In this document: positions 1 to 8,253 of the stretch, in pieces
Layout of the letters: the number at the start of each line of letters is the position of its first letter
How positions within the stretch are numbered: the stretch's first letter is position 1
Origin: Pseudomonadota bacterium
GTDB taxonomy: Bacteria > Pseudomonadota > Gammaproteobacteria > Acidithiobacillales > Acidithiobacillaceae
Assembly: GCA_021839095.1 (NCBI GenBank)
Contig: JAKCBU010000026.1
Location: forward strand, 1-9,124
Direction: 5' to 3'
DNA: 9,124 nt
Notes under the pieces: generated by a model
Told to the model about the DNA's origin: nothing
What the model saw: the letters and a program-made list of their open reading frames with translations, nothing else
Database searches by the model: none
Program-made: the position numbers and the translations under genes

Positions 1-1020
1 GATCTGTGACTCTGAGTGTTCATCGGGATGGAGTGTGTAAACCAGGAGCGTGCTCTTTACCTGGTACTGCTTATTTAGTTCTGCCAACACGGTGAGTTCC
101 ACTGCGAAATCATCCGGACAGTCCGGCCATTCGCGAAGGATATCCAGACCCTTTTCTATAGCCATATTGTGGTTACAGAAATAACGAAAGATGACCCCTA
201 TGACTCGAATATTATCTTCGTTCAAAGAGAAAAATGATATGTCCGATACGGCAAGTATGATCTCATGGCCATGCTGAACATTGTCGAAGAGATAGATCGC
301 TAGGTAATGTCTCATTTGTGCGGGATCCAAATCGACCAGCGAACGACTTTCCTGGTGTTCGATCGCGCTTAGGTACACGGGGTCTGTGGGTTGGAACGGC
401 CCCAGATCGCCAAACCTCGCCACTTCTAGTGGCGTGCGATGATGGCTTTTCACATAGATTCCGGCGGACTGTACACCGCAGGTCTGGTTGAGCAGATACA
501 GAAACTGGTCACCGAGATCCTTGGTAAGCGTACCACCGGAAACGATGGCGCTTTGTTTAAGCTCCTGCAGCGCGGAGCGCAGAGAAATTGGTTTATAAAT
601 CAGGTTTTGTTCCAGTCGCTCTTGCGAAATGCGTGCAACATATAAATCGTCTGTCAGTCGCGCCATTCGTTCTTCGAGAACCTCTGAACGTGCTTCGCTG
701 CGGCGCCGGCGGGAAGTCCAGACATCCGAATATTCTCCGCATATCAGGGTAAGGAGGATCAGGCCGGTAAATGCCGGAAGCCATTCTGTGGAAGGCTCTG
801 GCCTCCAGAAGAGGCTGGTCATGAGCGTCAGCACCGCAAGCAATCCCGGAGTGACCCCATAGCGCAGTGCCACCAGTGTCGGCGCGAGCCATAGCCAAGG
901 AAACGACTCATCGAGAAAAAGCGGATTCCGCGAGTGCCACACGAACGACAGGGCCAGTGCCATCATAGGAATGGCAACCGCCTCTATCCAAGGCATCCAG
1001 TGTCGGCGCGTGGTCATCAT
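1..1020 (-). CDS. pelD: PelD, inner-membrane c-di-GMP receptor of the Pel exopolysaccharide machine (C-terminus cut by window edge)
   Basis: The frame stays open for 340 codons from ATG at 1020-1018 to the window edge, so only the C-terminal end is missing. In P. aeruginosa PelD (about 455 residues) binds cyclic di-GMP and activates Pel synthesis at the inner membrane. Visible here are four hydrophobic segments (about residues 9-28, 41-55, 56-72 and 79-96), an Arg-rich cytoplasmic boundary (RRRR at 104-107), a charged coiled-coil-like stretch (about 108-140), and a GAF-like domain (about 145-290). The start of a degenerate GGDEF-like domain (about 303-330) follows. The RxxD c-di-GMP-binding I-site expected in that last domain lies outside the window, so ligand binding cannot be judged. 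The start codon overlaps the pelC stop by 4 bp (ATGA), and a second in-frame ATG follows at once (1017-1015). Identification rests on the domain layout plus position after pelC. A generic GAF protein is the alternative, but unlikely here. Confidence 0.9.
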   Translation of the reverse strand, partial: MMTTRRHWMPWIEAVAIPMMALALSFVWHSRNPLFLDESFPWLWLAPTLVALRYGVTPGLLAVLTLMTSLFWRPEPSTEWLPAFTGLILLTLICGEYSDVWTSRRRRSEARSEVLEERMARLTDDLYVARISQERLEQNLIYKPISLRSALQELKQSAIVSGGTLTKDLGDQFLYLLNQTCGVQSAGIYVKSHHRTPLEVARFGDLGPFQPTDPVYLSAIEHQESRSLVDLDPAQMRHYLAIYLFDNVQHGHEIILAVSDISFFSLNEDNIRVIGVIFRYFCNHNMAIEKGLDILREWPDCPDDFAVELTVLAELNKQYQVKSTLLVYTLHPDEHSESQI

Positions 1021-1547
1021 CGATCGAGCGCGCGGTCTATGAGACGACTTATAATCCGCTGCGCCAGATTACTGGTGCTGGCCTGCGAGAGACCACCCCC
1101 ACTGGCGTTGGCGACACCGCGCCATATGATTTTGTTACTGTGTACATCCACAATCCAGAGAGTCATGCTTACGGCGGCTTTGGCGTTGATGCCTGCCCGA
1201 TAATTCCATTCGTCCACGGAACCGCTGAGCGCATAATTTGCTCCTGTGCGGTGTGCGTTGCGCAGAGCTGCTGCATAGCGTTTTTTCCAGTTTCCGCCCA
1301 ACAGTTCCTGGGTGCGCGTGTCATTGGGCAGGTTGCCAATGACGGTTTCGCCATCGGCCTGGAGAACCGCGGCCGCCATGGATGCCGCACGATCATTGGC
1401 CATGGGAGTTTCGGTGTTGTTGGCGAAGGGCAGCACGCTCCAGGAGGCCTGTTTATCCAATTTGGGGTGTTTGGCACTTTTGATGTCCAGATTAGCGCAC
1501 CCGACTAGCATTAAAACCAAGGGAATCGACAGCAGCAGCTTTTTCAT
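1017..1547 (-). CDS. pelC: PelC, outer-membrane lipoprotein of Pel export
   Basis: This 176-residue protein, close to the 172 residues of P. aeruginosa PelC, is a small lipoprotein. It starts with a lipoprotein signal peptide (MKKLLLSIPLVLMLVGC) whose lipobox LVGC ends at Cys17. Ala follows at +2, so the Lol pathway should take it to the outer membrane. The mature part has the PelC pattern: a strand-rich start with SWSVLPFANNTETP (residues 35-48), a helix of Ala-rich sequence, then GANYALSGSVDEW (about 102-114) and a C-terminal helix. In P. aeruginosa PelC forms a dodecameric ring on the periplasmic side of the outer membrane that guides the cationic polymer toward the PelB pore. The gene starts 12 bp after the pelB stop with a modest purine-rich site (GAGAGGG), and its TGA overlaps the pelD ATG. 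The family call is made from length, lipobox, fold pattern and position. Confidence 0.9.
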   Translation of the reverse strand: MKKLLLSIPLVLMLVGCANLDIKSAKHPKLDKQASWSVLPFANNTETPMANDRAASMAAAVLQADGETVIGNLPNDTRTQELLGGNWKKRYAAALRNAHRTGANYALSGSVDEWNYRAGINAKAAVSMTLWIVDVHSNKIIWRGVANASGGGLSQASTSNLAQRIISRLIDRALDR

Positions 1548-1559
1548 ATCAGGCCCTCT

Positions 1560-4466
1560 CTATGGCGAGAAATAATAGGTGTAACTTAAATGGACTTCCC
1601 GTTGATTCAGTGCAAGCGCGTTACCACCTTGTCCTTGACTGTAAGACAGGCTCAGTTCATCGGGCCCCCATAGGGGGGTATGCATACCGGCGCTGAATAG
1701 ATATTGGAAGCCGAATAGTGTGTTATTGTATACGCTGACGGCTAGATAGGGCGTCCAGCGAAAGTTTAAGGCGGGTTCCGCCGAGCCTAGGGAAAAGTGG
1801 AGACCATAGTCTGCGTAACTACCCGCCAGCACATTGGAAACGTCACGGCCGGTTGGGAGCAAAATCTGAGCAAGCAGACCCGTCACGTTCGCGGCGCGAT
1901 GTATATCGTACATATTGGCAAACGGCCCAAGCGCATAACCCCAGCTTCCCCAGTGATGATGCCAGGTTACGGAAATGCCGCCAAAACGACTGGTACCTAC
2001 GGGTGTACCATCCTGTCCTTCGTACCGTGTCCAGCCCGCATAAAGACTTTCAGACCAGTCCGCATGGTTGTGATCGATCTGTATTTGCGCGTCATTTTTC
2101 ATGCCCGCAACGGCCAGGGCAGGACTTTGGGTGGCACGCCGATGAAGGTCTAATCTGCCGTGGATACTGAGTCCGTCACCTAGGGCGTATTCTCCGGAGA
2201 AGTCTCCGGTGAGGAAATGACGCATTGCGTCACGCTGGCCCACGTATGCCTGAACCCGCCACAAAGGATTTTTCAGAAAAAAGCCGGTTTCCGCCGATTG
2301 CTCTCTGGCCGGGATGCCCGTCAGGAACGATGCGGTGTCAGCGGTTTGCCAGTGATAGGCGCTTCGTAAGAGAAGTCCCCAGTTTGGCCCAATAAACAGC
2401 TTCCCATGGAGGGTGGTGGCATAACGTTGTAATCCACTGAAAGAGAGCCAACGGGTTCCCAAGGCAACGGCACTGGCATTGTGGGACACCACCTCCAGAT
2501 ATTGCTGGCGTAAGTGTTGATCTCGCGGATTATCCTGCAAACGCTGAAAAGCCCAGTATTGTGCCCGGGCATAATCTCCAAGCATGACATAGGCCCTGAT
2601 CAGGTCATGGGGGGATAACCTGTGCGGGTGCGCCACCAGTGTGGCCAGCGCATCGAGATCATGGTTCCGCAGGGCGAGACTGAGACGGACCCAGTCGGGT
2701 ACGGGTTGGGGGTCGGTCCGCATGAGCGCCCGGGCGAGATCCCAGTGTCCTTGGGCCATGCTCCAGGAAATGGCAGGGAGATAGTCGCCCTTCCGAGCGG
2801 CGGCCAGCATAACGCGCAGCGTGCCGTTCCCACCCGTTGGCGCGGCCGCGAGGGCGCGAGCGAGCAGATGGAGGTGTTGCGTCATATCAACGGCGACCTG
2901 ACGTCGCAGGCTCCACGCCCTTCCGCGCAAATCGTTGTCACTCAGAATGTCAGCCTGGTTCAAGATGGCATCGGGACCGCTGGCCTTCTCCTTCTGCAGA
3001 TAAAGCGCGAGTTGCGGACGATGCATAACCTGAGCGGCGTTGATGAGCGCGTTGCGGAGATTGCCCGGATGGTCAAGGTCGCCGATCAATAGCGCCCGTA
3101 GGAGCGCCTCGTCTTTTTGGTCGATCAGCAACCAGATCAAATCGGCTTGAATGGCCGTATCTCCCGGACGGATGTCCAGGGCCTGAGCATAGTAGGCTAA
3201 TGCTCTGGGTAAATCTTTTCGCGCTATGGCCAGTTGGGCCTCGGCGATCCAATAAGCCGGATGCCGCCTTAGGCTTAAAGGGTCCCCACGGGGAATCGCT
3301 TTCAGCAGCCTGGCGAGCGCGCGCCAATGCGCCTGGTTGGCGGCCAGAGAAATACTTTCAAAAAAGAAGAGGGGTGACCGGAATTGGCGCCAGCCCTGCC
3401 GGGCTATGGCGAAGGCCGCTTGCGGCTTGCTGTTCTGGGTAAGCATGATCAGGCGCTGCACATCATATCGGTTCGCCGCGCCCAAGAGGTACAGCCGTTT
3501 TTCCGCAGCCAGTGCGGCCTTATGTTCGTTCAGCGTCCACGCCAGCACCGCGTAAAGACGCCAGAAGTCCACATCGCCCAGTGTGGCCTTAGGCTCGGCG
3601 GCCTGCATGGCCGCCATCGCTGCTGAAAATTGTCCTTTCATGGCGAGCAATTGGGCTTCTCTCAGCGCGGTGGCTGGCATGGATCCATATATTCGGGCGG
3701 ACTGTTGCAGTGCGGCAAGGCTTTGCCCGATCCGGCCCATCTGATAAGTCAGGTAGGCTTTTTGCTCGAGTAGAAAGTGGCTCTGGCGGTGGCGCAAGGC
3801 GGCGTTGATGTCAGCCACCGCTTTATTCGGCTGACCCAGTTCGCCATAGGCAAAGATCAGCGTTTTCCAGTCCGCATCGCTCAGGGTTCCATCGCGCGCG
3901 GCTGGGGACAGCATCCCGACGATGACATCCGGGCGCGCCAGGGCGACGGCCAGGGTGACGGTAGCGGCTTGCGCGGTCGCGTCCCCGTGGGCTGCCAGCC
4001 AGCGCCATTGACGAAGCTCCTCCTCGCGCTGGCCGAGCCAGGCCGCCACCCGGATGAGCCGCTTCCGCCAGTGGGGACTGTCCGGGTTCTTGTGCACCGC
4101 GGTCCATGCCACGCGATAGGCATTCTCAAGCTGGTGACTCTGCAAAAAGGCCTGATAAGCGAGATCATAGAGTTTTGCGTGATAGGCGCCGGGAAAGGGC
4201 TCTACGGCGAGAGGGGGGTGATACCAGCTCGGCGAGCTGCCCCCTTGATCCAGATAAGACAAGCCCCTTCCACTCTTGAGACTTCGCTGCAGATTTGCGG
4301 CAAAAGCATTACCAATCTCATTACGCGCCCGATGCGCCCGCAACCATCCCGCGGCATCTTTCGACACACTGCCTGGAGCATCCCACCAGTCGGTAGCAAA
4401 GCTGAGGAGGGGCAGCAGACTGCTGAATAGGAGTGTGGCCACACCATATATCTTCAGGAGTTTCAT
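1560..4466 (-). CDS. pelB: PelB-type outer-membrane porin with periplasmic TPR scaffold, lacking the usual inner-membrane anchor
   Basis: This 968-residue protein fits the export part of PelB. It begins with a clear Sec signal peptide (basic MKLLK, hydrophobic core to about residue 22, likely cleavage at SFA/TDWW near 24-25). A long helical-repeat region (about 95-660) follows, with TPR-like pairs such as those near 100-160, 205-255, 265-330 and 405-435. The last ~280 residues (about 685-968) alternate polar and aromatic residues like a beta-barrel, ending REVHLSYTYYFSP. In P. aeruginosa PelB (1193 residues) the barrel is the Pel exit pore and the TPR region binds PelA. This protein is about 225 residues shorter, and a cleavable signal replaces the expected N-terminal membrane helix. 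The missing part may be the gene just upstream. Its ATG overlaps that gene's TGA by 4 bp, with only a weak ribosome site, suggesting coupled translation. PgaA- or BcsC-type porins share this architecture, but the pelA-pelC context favours PelB. Confidence 0.88.
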   Translation of the reverse strand: MKLLKIYGVATLLFSSLLPLLSFATDWWDAPGSVSKDAAGWLRAHRARNEIGNAFAANLQRSLKSGRGLSYLDQGGSSPSWYHPPLAVEPFPGAYHAKLYDLAYQAFLQSHQLENAYRVAWTAVHKNPDSPHWRKRLIRVAAWLGQREEELRQWRWLAAHGDATAQAATVTLAVALARPDVIVGMLSPAARDGTLSDADWKTLIFAYGELGQPNKAVADINAALRHRQSHFLLEQKAYLTYQMGRIGQSLAALQQSARIYGSMPATALREAQLLAMKGQFSAAMAAMQAAEPKATLGDVDFWRLYAVLAWTLNEHKAALAAEKRLYLLGAANRYDVQRLIMLTQNSKPQAAFAIARQGWRQFRSPLFFFESISLAANQAHWRALARLLKAIPRGDPLSLRRHPAYWIAEAQLAIARKDLPRALAYYAQALDIRPGDTAIQADLIWLLIDQKDEALLRALLIGDLDHPGNLRNALINAAQVMHRPQLALYLQKEKASGPDAILNQADILSDNDLRGRAWSLRRQVAVDMTQHLHLLARALAAAPTGGNGTLRVMLAAARKGDYLPAISWSMAQGHWDLARALMRTDPQPVPDWVRLSLALRNHDLDALATLVAHPHRLSPHDLIRAYVMLGDYARAQYWAFQRLQDNPRDQHLRQQYLEVVSHNASAVALGTRWLSFSGLQRYATTLHGKLFIGPNWGLLLRSAYHWQTADTASFLTGIPAREQSAETGFFLKNPLWRVQAYVGQRDAMRHFLTGDFSGEYALGDGLSIHGRLDLHRRATQSPALAVAGMKNDAQIQIDHNHADWSESLYAGWTRYEGQDGTPVGTSRFGGISVTWHHHWGSWGYALGPFANMYDIHRAANVTGLLAQILLPTGRDVSNVLAGSYADYGLHFSLGSAEPALNFRWTPYLAVSVYNNTLFGFQYLFSAGMHTPLWGPDELSLSYSQGQGGNALALNQREVHLSYTYYFSP

Positions 4467-5314
4467 GGAGAAACCGTTCCGCCGGACAACGCGGAGAATA
4501 AAATGTTCGCCGCGATCTTCGGTTCATCCGCCGCCATGGCCAATGAAGCCATACGCAGCACGATATTTCGTTCCTTGGCCAGTTGCGGCAACTGGCGTAA
4601 CGTGTTTTGACCCCGCTTTAATGCGGCCTTGGCCCCCGCCGCACTTTCAATGAGATTCAGCCCGGTTAGAAAAAAATGACTTTGTCGCGCGGGATCTTTC
4701 TCGACGGGCGCCAGTGTGAGATAGATCATTCCGGCCTTCGCACCCTCTCCAGCGGCGGCCAGCGTGCTGGCCGCCTGTTGGCGAAAATAGAGGGCCTGTT
4801 CAGGGTGCGATCGCGCCGCCGCCTCCCAGGCGTCCGCCGATAATTGGAGATCGCCCAGTGCGGCGGAACGGGTGGCGATAGTCTGCCATTCCTGCGCCGT
4901 CCAGCCGCCCAGAGAAACGATGTCCTGGGTGCGCCGTCGCAGGGCCTTCCATGCCGCGATCCGCGCCGCGCTCCCTGTGGGCAGGCTCATGGTTTGTTCC
5001 CAGTGGAATTGCCAGGACAGCCAGCGCACCCGCCGGAAGATGGCGCTCCGAGAATCTTTCAACAGTGGCGCCAACTGTGCCTGAGCGGCGGCAAACTGAC
5101 CGCTGTCAGCGAGTATCTGTGCGGTTTGCAGTCGCGGTGACAGGGTTACGGCCACTGTGGTGTTCCGGCCTTGCGGCCGCCAGCCGTAATGGATGGCAAC
5201 CGCCAAGGCGAGGGTGCAGACCACGACAAAGAACAGCAGCAATGGTAGCGGTCCAGCCAGTCGTGGCGATTCAATACGGTTATGATTTGTCACAACGGAC
5301 ACGCAGGTTCGCAT
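4463..5314 (-). CDS. Single-pass inner-membrane helical-repeat protein, probably the detached N-terminal part of PelB (alternatively PelE-like)
   Basis: The predicted protein has 283 residues: a short N-terminal tail, one strongly hydrophobic segment (about 22-42, PLPLLLFFVVVCTLALAVAI), then an all-helical Ala/Leu-rich region with TPR-like spacing (about 58-90, 140-170, 176-205, 250-275). It should be anchored in the inner membrane with the repeats in the periplasm. I chose ATG at 5314-5312 because a GGTGG site lies 9 nt upstream. A GTG at 5293-5291, giving 276 residues and a 14-bp overlap with pelA, is also possible. It sits where the N-terminal half of PelB would be encoded in P. aeruginosa, and its length plus the next protein (283+968) is close to full PelB. 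PelE also combines membrane segments with TPRs, but as I recall it has more than one membrane helix and is normally encoded after pelD. The coding call is firm; the identity is inferred. Confidence 0.85.
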   Translation of the reverse strand: MRTCVSVVTNHNRIESPRLAGPLPLLLFFVVVCTLALAVAIHYGWRPQGRNTTVAVTLSPRLQTAQILADSGQFAAAQAQLAPLLKDSRSAIFRRVRWLSWQFHWEQTMSLPTGSAARIAAWKALRRRTQDIVSLGGWTAQEWQTIATRSAALGDLQLSADAWEAAARSHPEQALYFRQQAASTLAAAGEGAKAGMIYLTLAPVEKDPARQSHFFLTGLNLIESAAGAKAALKRGQNTLRQLPQLAKERNIVLRMASLAMAADEPKIAANILFSALSGGTVSP

Positions 5315-8021
5315 TTTGGTTGGCCACCCTGATATCCCCCAGGGCACTCGCCACGATGCTCTTGCCATTGACAGTGGTGGTGCAGCCCTGGGCATTTTTG
5401 AGTTGTATCCGGATGGGTACGTATCCTTTAAGCCGCGCCGTGAAACCGCGGCCCATCGGGTCAAACCCAACGATGGGCGCATTGGCGCTCTCTATATAAG
5501 CCTGATCGCCAGTCCCCGGAGCCAATGATAGATAGGCCGATCCCCGCCCATCCAAATGTACGTACCAATTACCATTGGGACTCCTGTTGTAACCCGCCAC
5601 GCCAGAGCTGGCGGCGATATTGGGTCTACCGAGCGCCGGGGGCATACGCATTTCGCGCAAGGCATCGGCATCGCCGATCCAGAAGCCATCCGCCTGACGC
5701 GCCACATGGAGGGTGAAGAAATTAAGCGCGATGCGCGCGTAGTCGTCGACGTAAACCGGCGTAATGGGTTGCCGCAACACCCATGCGTACACTTTTTCCA
5801 GCGCCGCGAGCGAAGCCAGCTTGGTTGCGGTGTACCAGTGGGTGTATATATCGATGGGTTTTAGCCGGTGCGGCGTATTGGTCATCTCGAAGGTCTGGAT
5901 GACGTTCTCATAGCCCCAGAATGGGCCGAGCCACTGGTTGGTGAAATAATCTTCATTGGCATCCGGCGCGAATACTTGCAGGTACGGCCCCCGATGAATA
6001 CCAATCGGAGGCACTGCGGTAACGCTGGGGTCTTTTTTGCTGATGTAACTAGGCGCGCCATTGATGTTCATCAGTCCGGCCTCATAAGCCAAACTTACCA
6101 CCTGGGCATCGGGTTCACAGTCCCCCGACCACTGGTCAATCACTACCTTTTTATCCGGGGGCGCCAGGTGTTTGTTGATCCATTTCGCGGCGCCCACCGC
6201 TTCCATGTAGGGGCTGAAGTGATAGCCGGGCACAGGCAGATTGATGTCCGGATAGTCTTTACCGGCCTCCAGAGCCGGCCAGTCGAAGGGGTGGGACCAC
6301 ATGTGCGAGCCGATTTCGGTATAGGGTAACTTGAATATCGCCCGGGCGATTTTAACCCCGAGTGGCGCCATCGCCGGGTAAAGCCCTCGGTCACCGGGCA
6401 GGAGATCGCCGACAATGATGGATCCGGTGACAGGCAGCCTATAGCGCTCCAGGATTCTGTGCATATAGACCTCCCCCGCAATATGATAGGGAGGGAAGTC
6501 GGCACGGCTCACGAAACCGTCACCGTCGATATGAGCCATGAATAAGCGTCGGCCACTTTCGGTAGTCGTGTCCGGAACGGGCATTTGCGGAAGCCGCAAA
6601 GCCTCGCGATAAAGCGCGAAGGGGTCCACCAGCCAGCGGCTATCTTGATTAGGCAGGGTTTCCAAAACGTAAGGCGCCAGAATGTAACCCCCCCAGGGGG
6701 TAATGGCGGCAGCGTCCTCGGTGGCGCCATCGCCGGTAAGTGACAGCCATACCCGGCTGTTCGCGGGCGCCCGCAAGCCGACAAAATCACGCGCACGCGC
6801 CCGGATGGGCATTTCGTAGCCAAGGTATGGAGATTGGTGCTGGATCTGTACATTGGCCGGTAGTGTGTCGCCGGGTGTGGCCATATCAAAGCCCCTGTAC
6901 AGGGTGTCGTTACCGCTGGTCGCAAAGTTTCCGACGAACAGCACGGGAATTCCCGCGGCACGGCATTTTTGCAGCCACTGATGGTAAGCACGCAGATTTT
7001 TGACCGGTTCGCCGTCACTCCAGACGATTACGCCCGCAAACTCACCGGCATGCGGCACGGGGGGCACCGGCTTGCTGAAGGGCCGCAGATCGGGTATGTA
7101 ACCCAAATATTCCAGAGGCATAACCCCTGCGCTGAAAGCGGAACTATCCTCTTCTTTCTGGCCGCGGTCGTAAAGCATCAAGACGTGGCGCGGCATGGGT
7201 TCCCGCAGCCCGGCGCCGACGGCTGTCAGATCGCTGTTGGTGACATAAGGGATAAATCCCAGATGTGTTATCTTTTGCGCCGCTTTCCACCAGTCGGCGC
7301 GCCCTATCCTGATGGGTAGATAATCGATGACGATGACCGGAGTGCCAGCAGCCTTGACCCTGTCCAGCTCCTTCAGAAGCGCTTCACGGGTGTCTTTCTT
7401 CACCGGCTGATATTGCCGAGTGGCCTGATCCCATGCATTGAAGAGTGATTCGGCCGCGACTGCGACAATATCTTTTCTGACCTTCGGGAACACGGAAAAG
7501 CCGCGATTGGTGATGAGTTGCGCTGCGGGGTGTGCCGTTTTCAACGCCTTGATGAAAGCGATTAATCCAAGACGTTGTGCACTCAGAGCCCCCGGGGTCT
7601 TGCTGACCAGTTCGTAGGCGTCCAGGGTATCCAGAAAAAAGGCGTGATACCCCTTTTGCCAGACGGGGTCGACCACATTGTGGAGCAGGTAAGCGCGGCA
7701 TCTGGCGTCGCCCAGATTGATGATTTTTCCACCCCAATGGGAGTCCGTACCCATACTACAGTTGCTGGGCAGATCGTGATAGGCATCGTTGCCGGGAACC
7801 GTTTCTCCGACGCTGATGTAAGCGAAAGGAGTCTGATGACTCTTGAACGTGCCGGGTAGCCGCTCAGGTCCGGGGTTGACAATCACCCAGTCGAAATCCT
7901 GAAAACCGGAAGGGAGCGGACCGTTGCCATAATAAAAACCCACCGACGGATTGGCGAAAGCTGTGGCGATACCCATGAATATACCCAACAATATTAGTTG
8001 TATACGAAAAAACCTAGGCAT
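5280..8021 (-). CDS. pelA: PelA, periplasmic Pel polysaccharide hydrolase and deacetylase
   Basis: This 913-residue protein matches PelA (948 residues in P. aeruginosa) along its length. After a Sec signal peptide (about 1-23, cleavage near AFA/NP) comes a TIM-barrel glycoside hydrolase domain (about 25-272) with FFLDTLDAY (128-136) and AESLF (190-194). E191 is the likely catalytic acid corresponding to the known PelA glutamate. A flavodoxin/Rossmann-like linker domain (about 275-455, for example GVIVWSDG) follows. The carbohydrate deacetylase domain (about 490-770) carries HIDGDGF (497-503, D499 and D501) and GSHMWSHPFDW (571-581). H573 and H577 form the HxxxH metal pair. A beta-rich C-terminal region (about 790-913) ends the protein. 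Family knowledge: PelA partly de-N-acetylates Pel and trims it in the periplasm, docking on the PelB TPRs. The start is set by AAGGAG 7 nt upstream of ATG. It is the first gene of the operon unless the small 68-codon frame upstream is real. Confidence 0.95.
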   Translation of the reverse strand: MPRFFRIQLILLGIFMGIATAFANPSVGFYYGNGPLPSGFQDFDWVIVNPGPERLPGTFKSHQTPFAYISVGETVPGNDAYHDLPSNCSMGTDSHWGGKIINLGDARCRAYLLHNVVDPVWQKGYHAFFLDTLDAYELVSKTPGALSAQRLGLIAFIKALKTAHPAAQLITNRGFSVFPKVRKDIVAVAAESLFNAWDQATRQYQPVKKDTREALLKELDRVKAAGTPVIVIDYLPIRIGRADWWKAAQKITHLGFIPYVTNSDLTAVGAGLREPMPRHVLMLYDRGQKEEDSSAFSAGVMPLEYLGYIPDLRPFSKPVPPVPHAGEFAGVIVWSDGEPVKNLRAYHQWLQKCRAAGIPVLFVGNFATSGNDTLYRGFDMATPGDTLPANVQIQHQSPYLGYEMPIRARARDFVGLRAPANSRVWLSLTGDGATEDAAAITPWGGYILAPYVLETLPNQDSRWLVDPFALYREALRLPQMPVPDTTTESGRRLFMAHIDGDGFVSRADFPPYHIAGEVYMHRILERYRLPVTGSIIVGDLLPGDRGLYPAMAPLGVKIARAIFKLPYTEIGSHMWSHPFDWPALEAGKDYPDINLPVPGYHFSPYMEAVGAAKWINKHLAPPDKKVVIDQWSGDCEPDAQVVSLAYEAGLMNINGAPSYISKKDPSVTAVPPIGIHRGPYLQVFAPDANEDYFTNQWLGPFWGYENVIQTFEMTNTPHRLKPIDIYTHWYTATKLASLAALEKVYAWVLRQPITPVYVDDYARIALNFFTLHVARQADGFWIGDADALREMRMPPALGRPNIAASSGVAGYNRSPNGNWYVHLDGRGSAYLSLAPGTGDQAYIESANAPIVGFDPMGRGFTARLKGYVPIRIQLKNAQGCTTTVNGKSIVASALGDIRVANQNANLRVRCDKS

Positions 8022-8028
8022 CGCGTTT

Positions 8029-8034
8029 CTCCTT
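8029..8034 (-). promoter_or_regulatory. pelA ribosome binding site
   Basis: On the minus strand AAGGAG lies 7 nt before the pelA ATG. This is near-ideal complementarity and spacing, and it fixes the start of the 913-residue protein with its signal peptide. Confidence 0.85.
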
Positions 8035-8046
8035 ACCGGGTCGCCA

Positions 8047-8247
8047 TCAAGGTTCAGGTCGCTCCAAAGTTTTTCTTGTTAAGCCGTGAATCACGCGCCA
8101 GCGCCAGTCACGCGGGTTGCCGACGCGACGGATATATAGTCGATAACCGGATGCTGTGCCATGCGCCTCCTTCATGGTGAATACCCAATGATGATGGAAG
8201 TCCTGCCCGGCGGCGCAATATTGGTATTTGCTATAGCTTATGAAAAG

Positions 8248-8253
<6 letters not shown>
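8047..8253 (-). CDS. Uncertain small protein of 68 residues upstream of pelA
   Basis: A 68-codon frame ends 25 bp before the pelA ATG, on the same strand. I do not recognise the product. It has a hydrophobic N-terminus (MILFISYSKYQY), a His cluster at residues 20-22 and a basic/aromatic C-terminal half (YRLYIRRVGNPRDWRWRVIHG, within 38-58) that could form two strands. The residue composition looks protein-like and the position would fit a small first gene of the operon. Against it, neither the first ATG (8253-8251) nor the internal ATG at residue 27 (8175-8173) has a good ribosome site, and the first ATG falls inside the palindrome that looks like an operator. It may be chance coding or an untranslated leader of the pel transcript. 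Confidence 0.3.

Noticed and set aside
3777..4430. 217-codon plus-strand reading frame inside pelB
   Set aside because: It is antisense to the signal peptide and TPR region of a well-supported gene, and shows no signal peptide, domain or ribosome site of its own.
5315..5482. Upstream extension of the 283-residue membrane protein to an ATG at 5482
   Set aside because: This would add 56 residues lying in another frame of the pelA C-terminus and place a Pro/Arg-rich stretch before the membrane anchor. The ATG at 5314 has a ribosome site and a normal operon overlap.
8091..8162. 23-codon minus-strand leader peptide candidate preceded by AAGGAGG
   Set aside because: The Shine-Dalgarno-like sequence is only 3 nt from the ATG, the frame is very short, and there is no run of regulatory codons or following attenuator hairpin.
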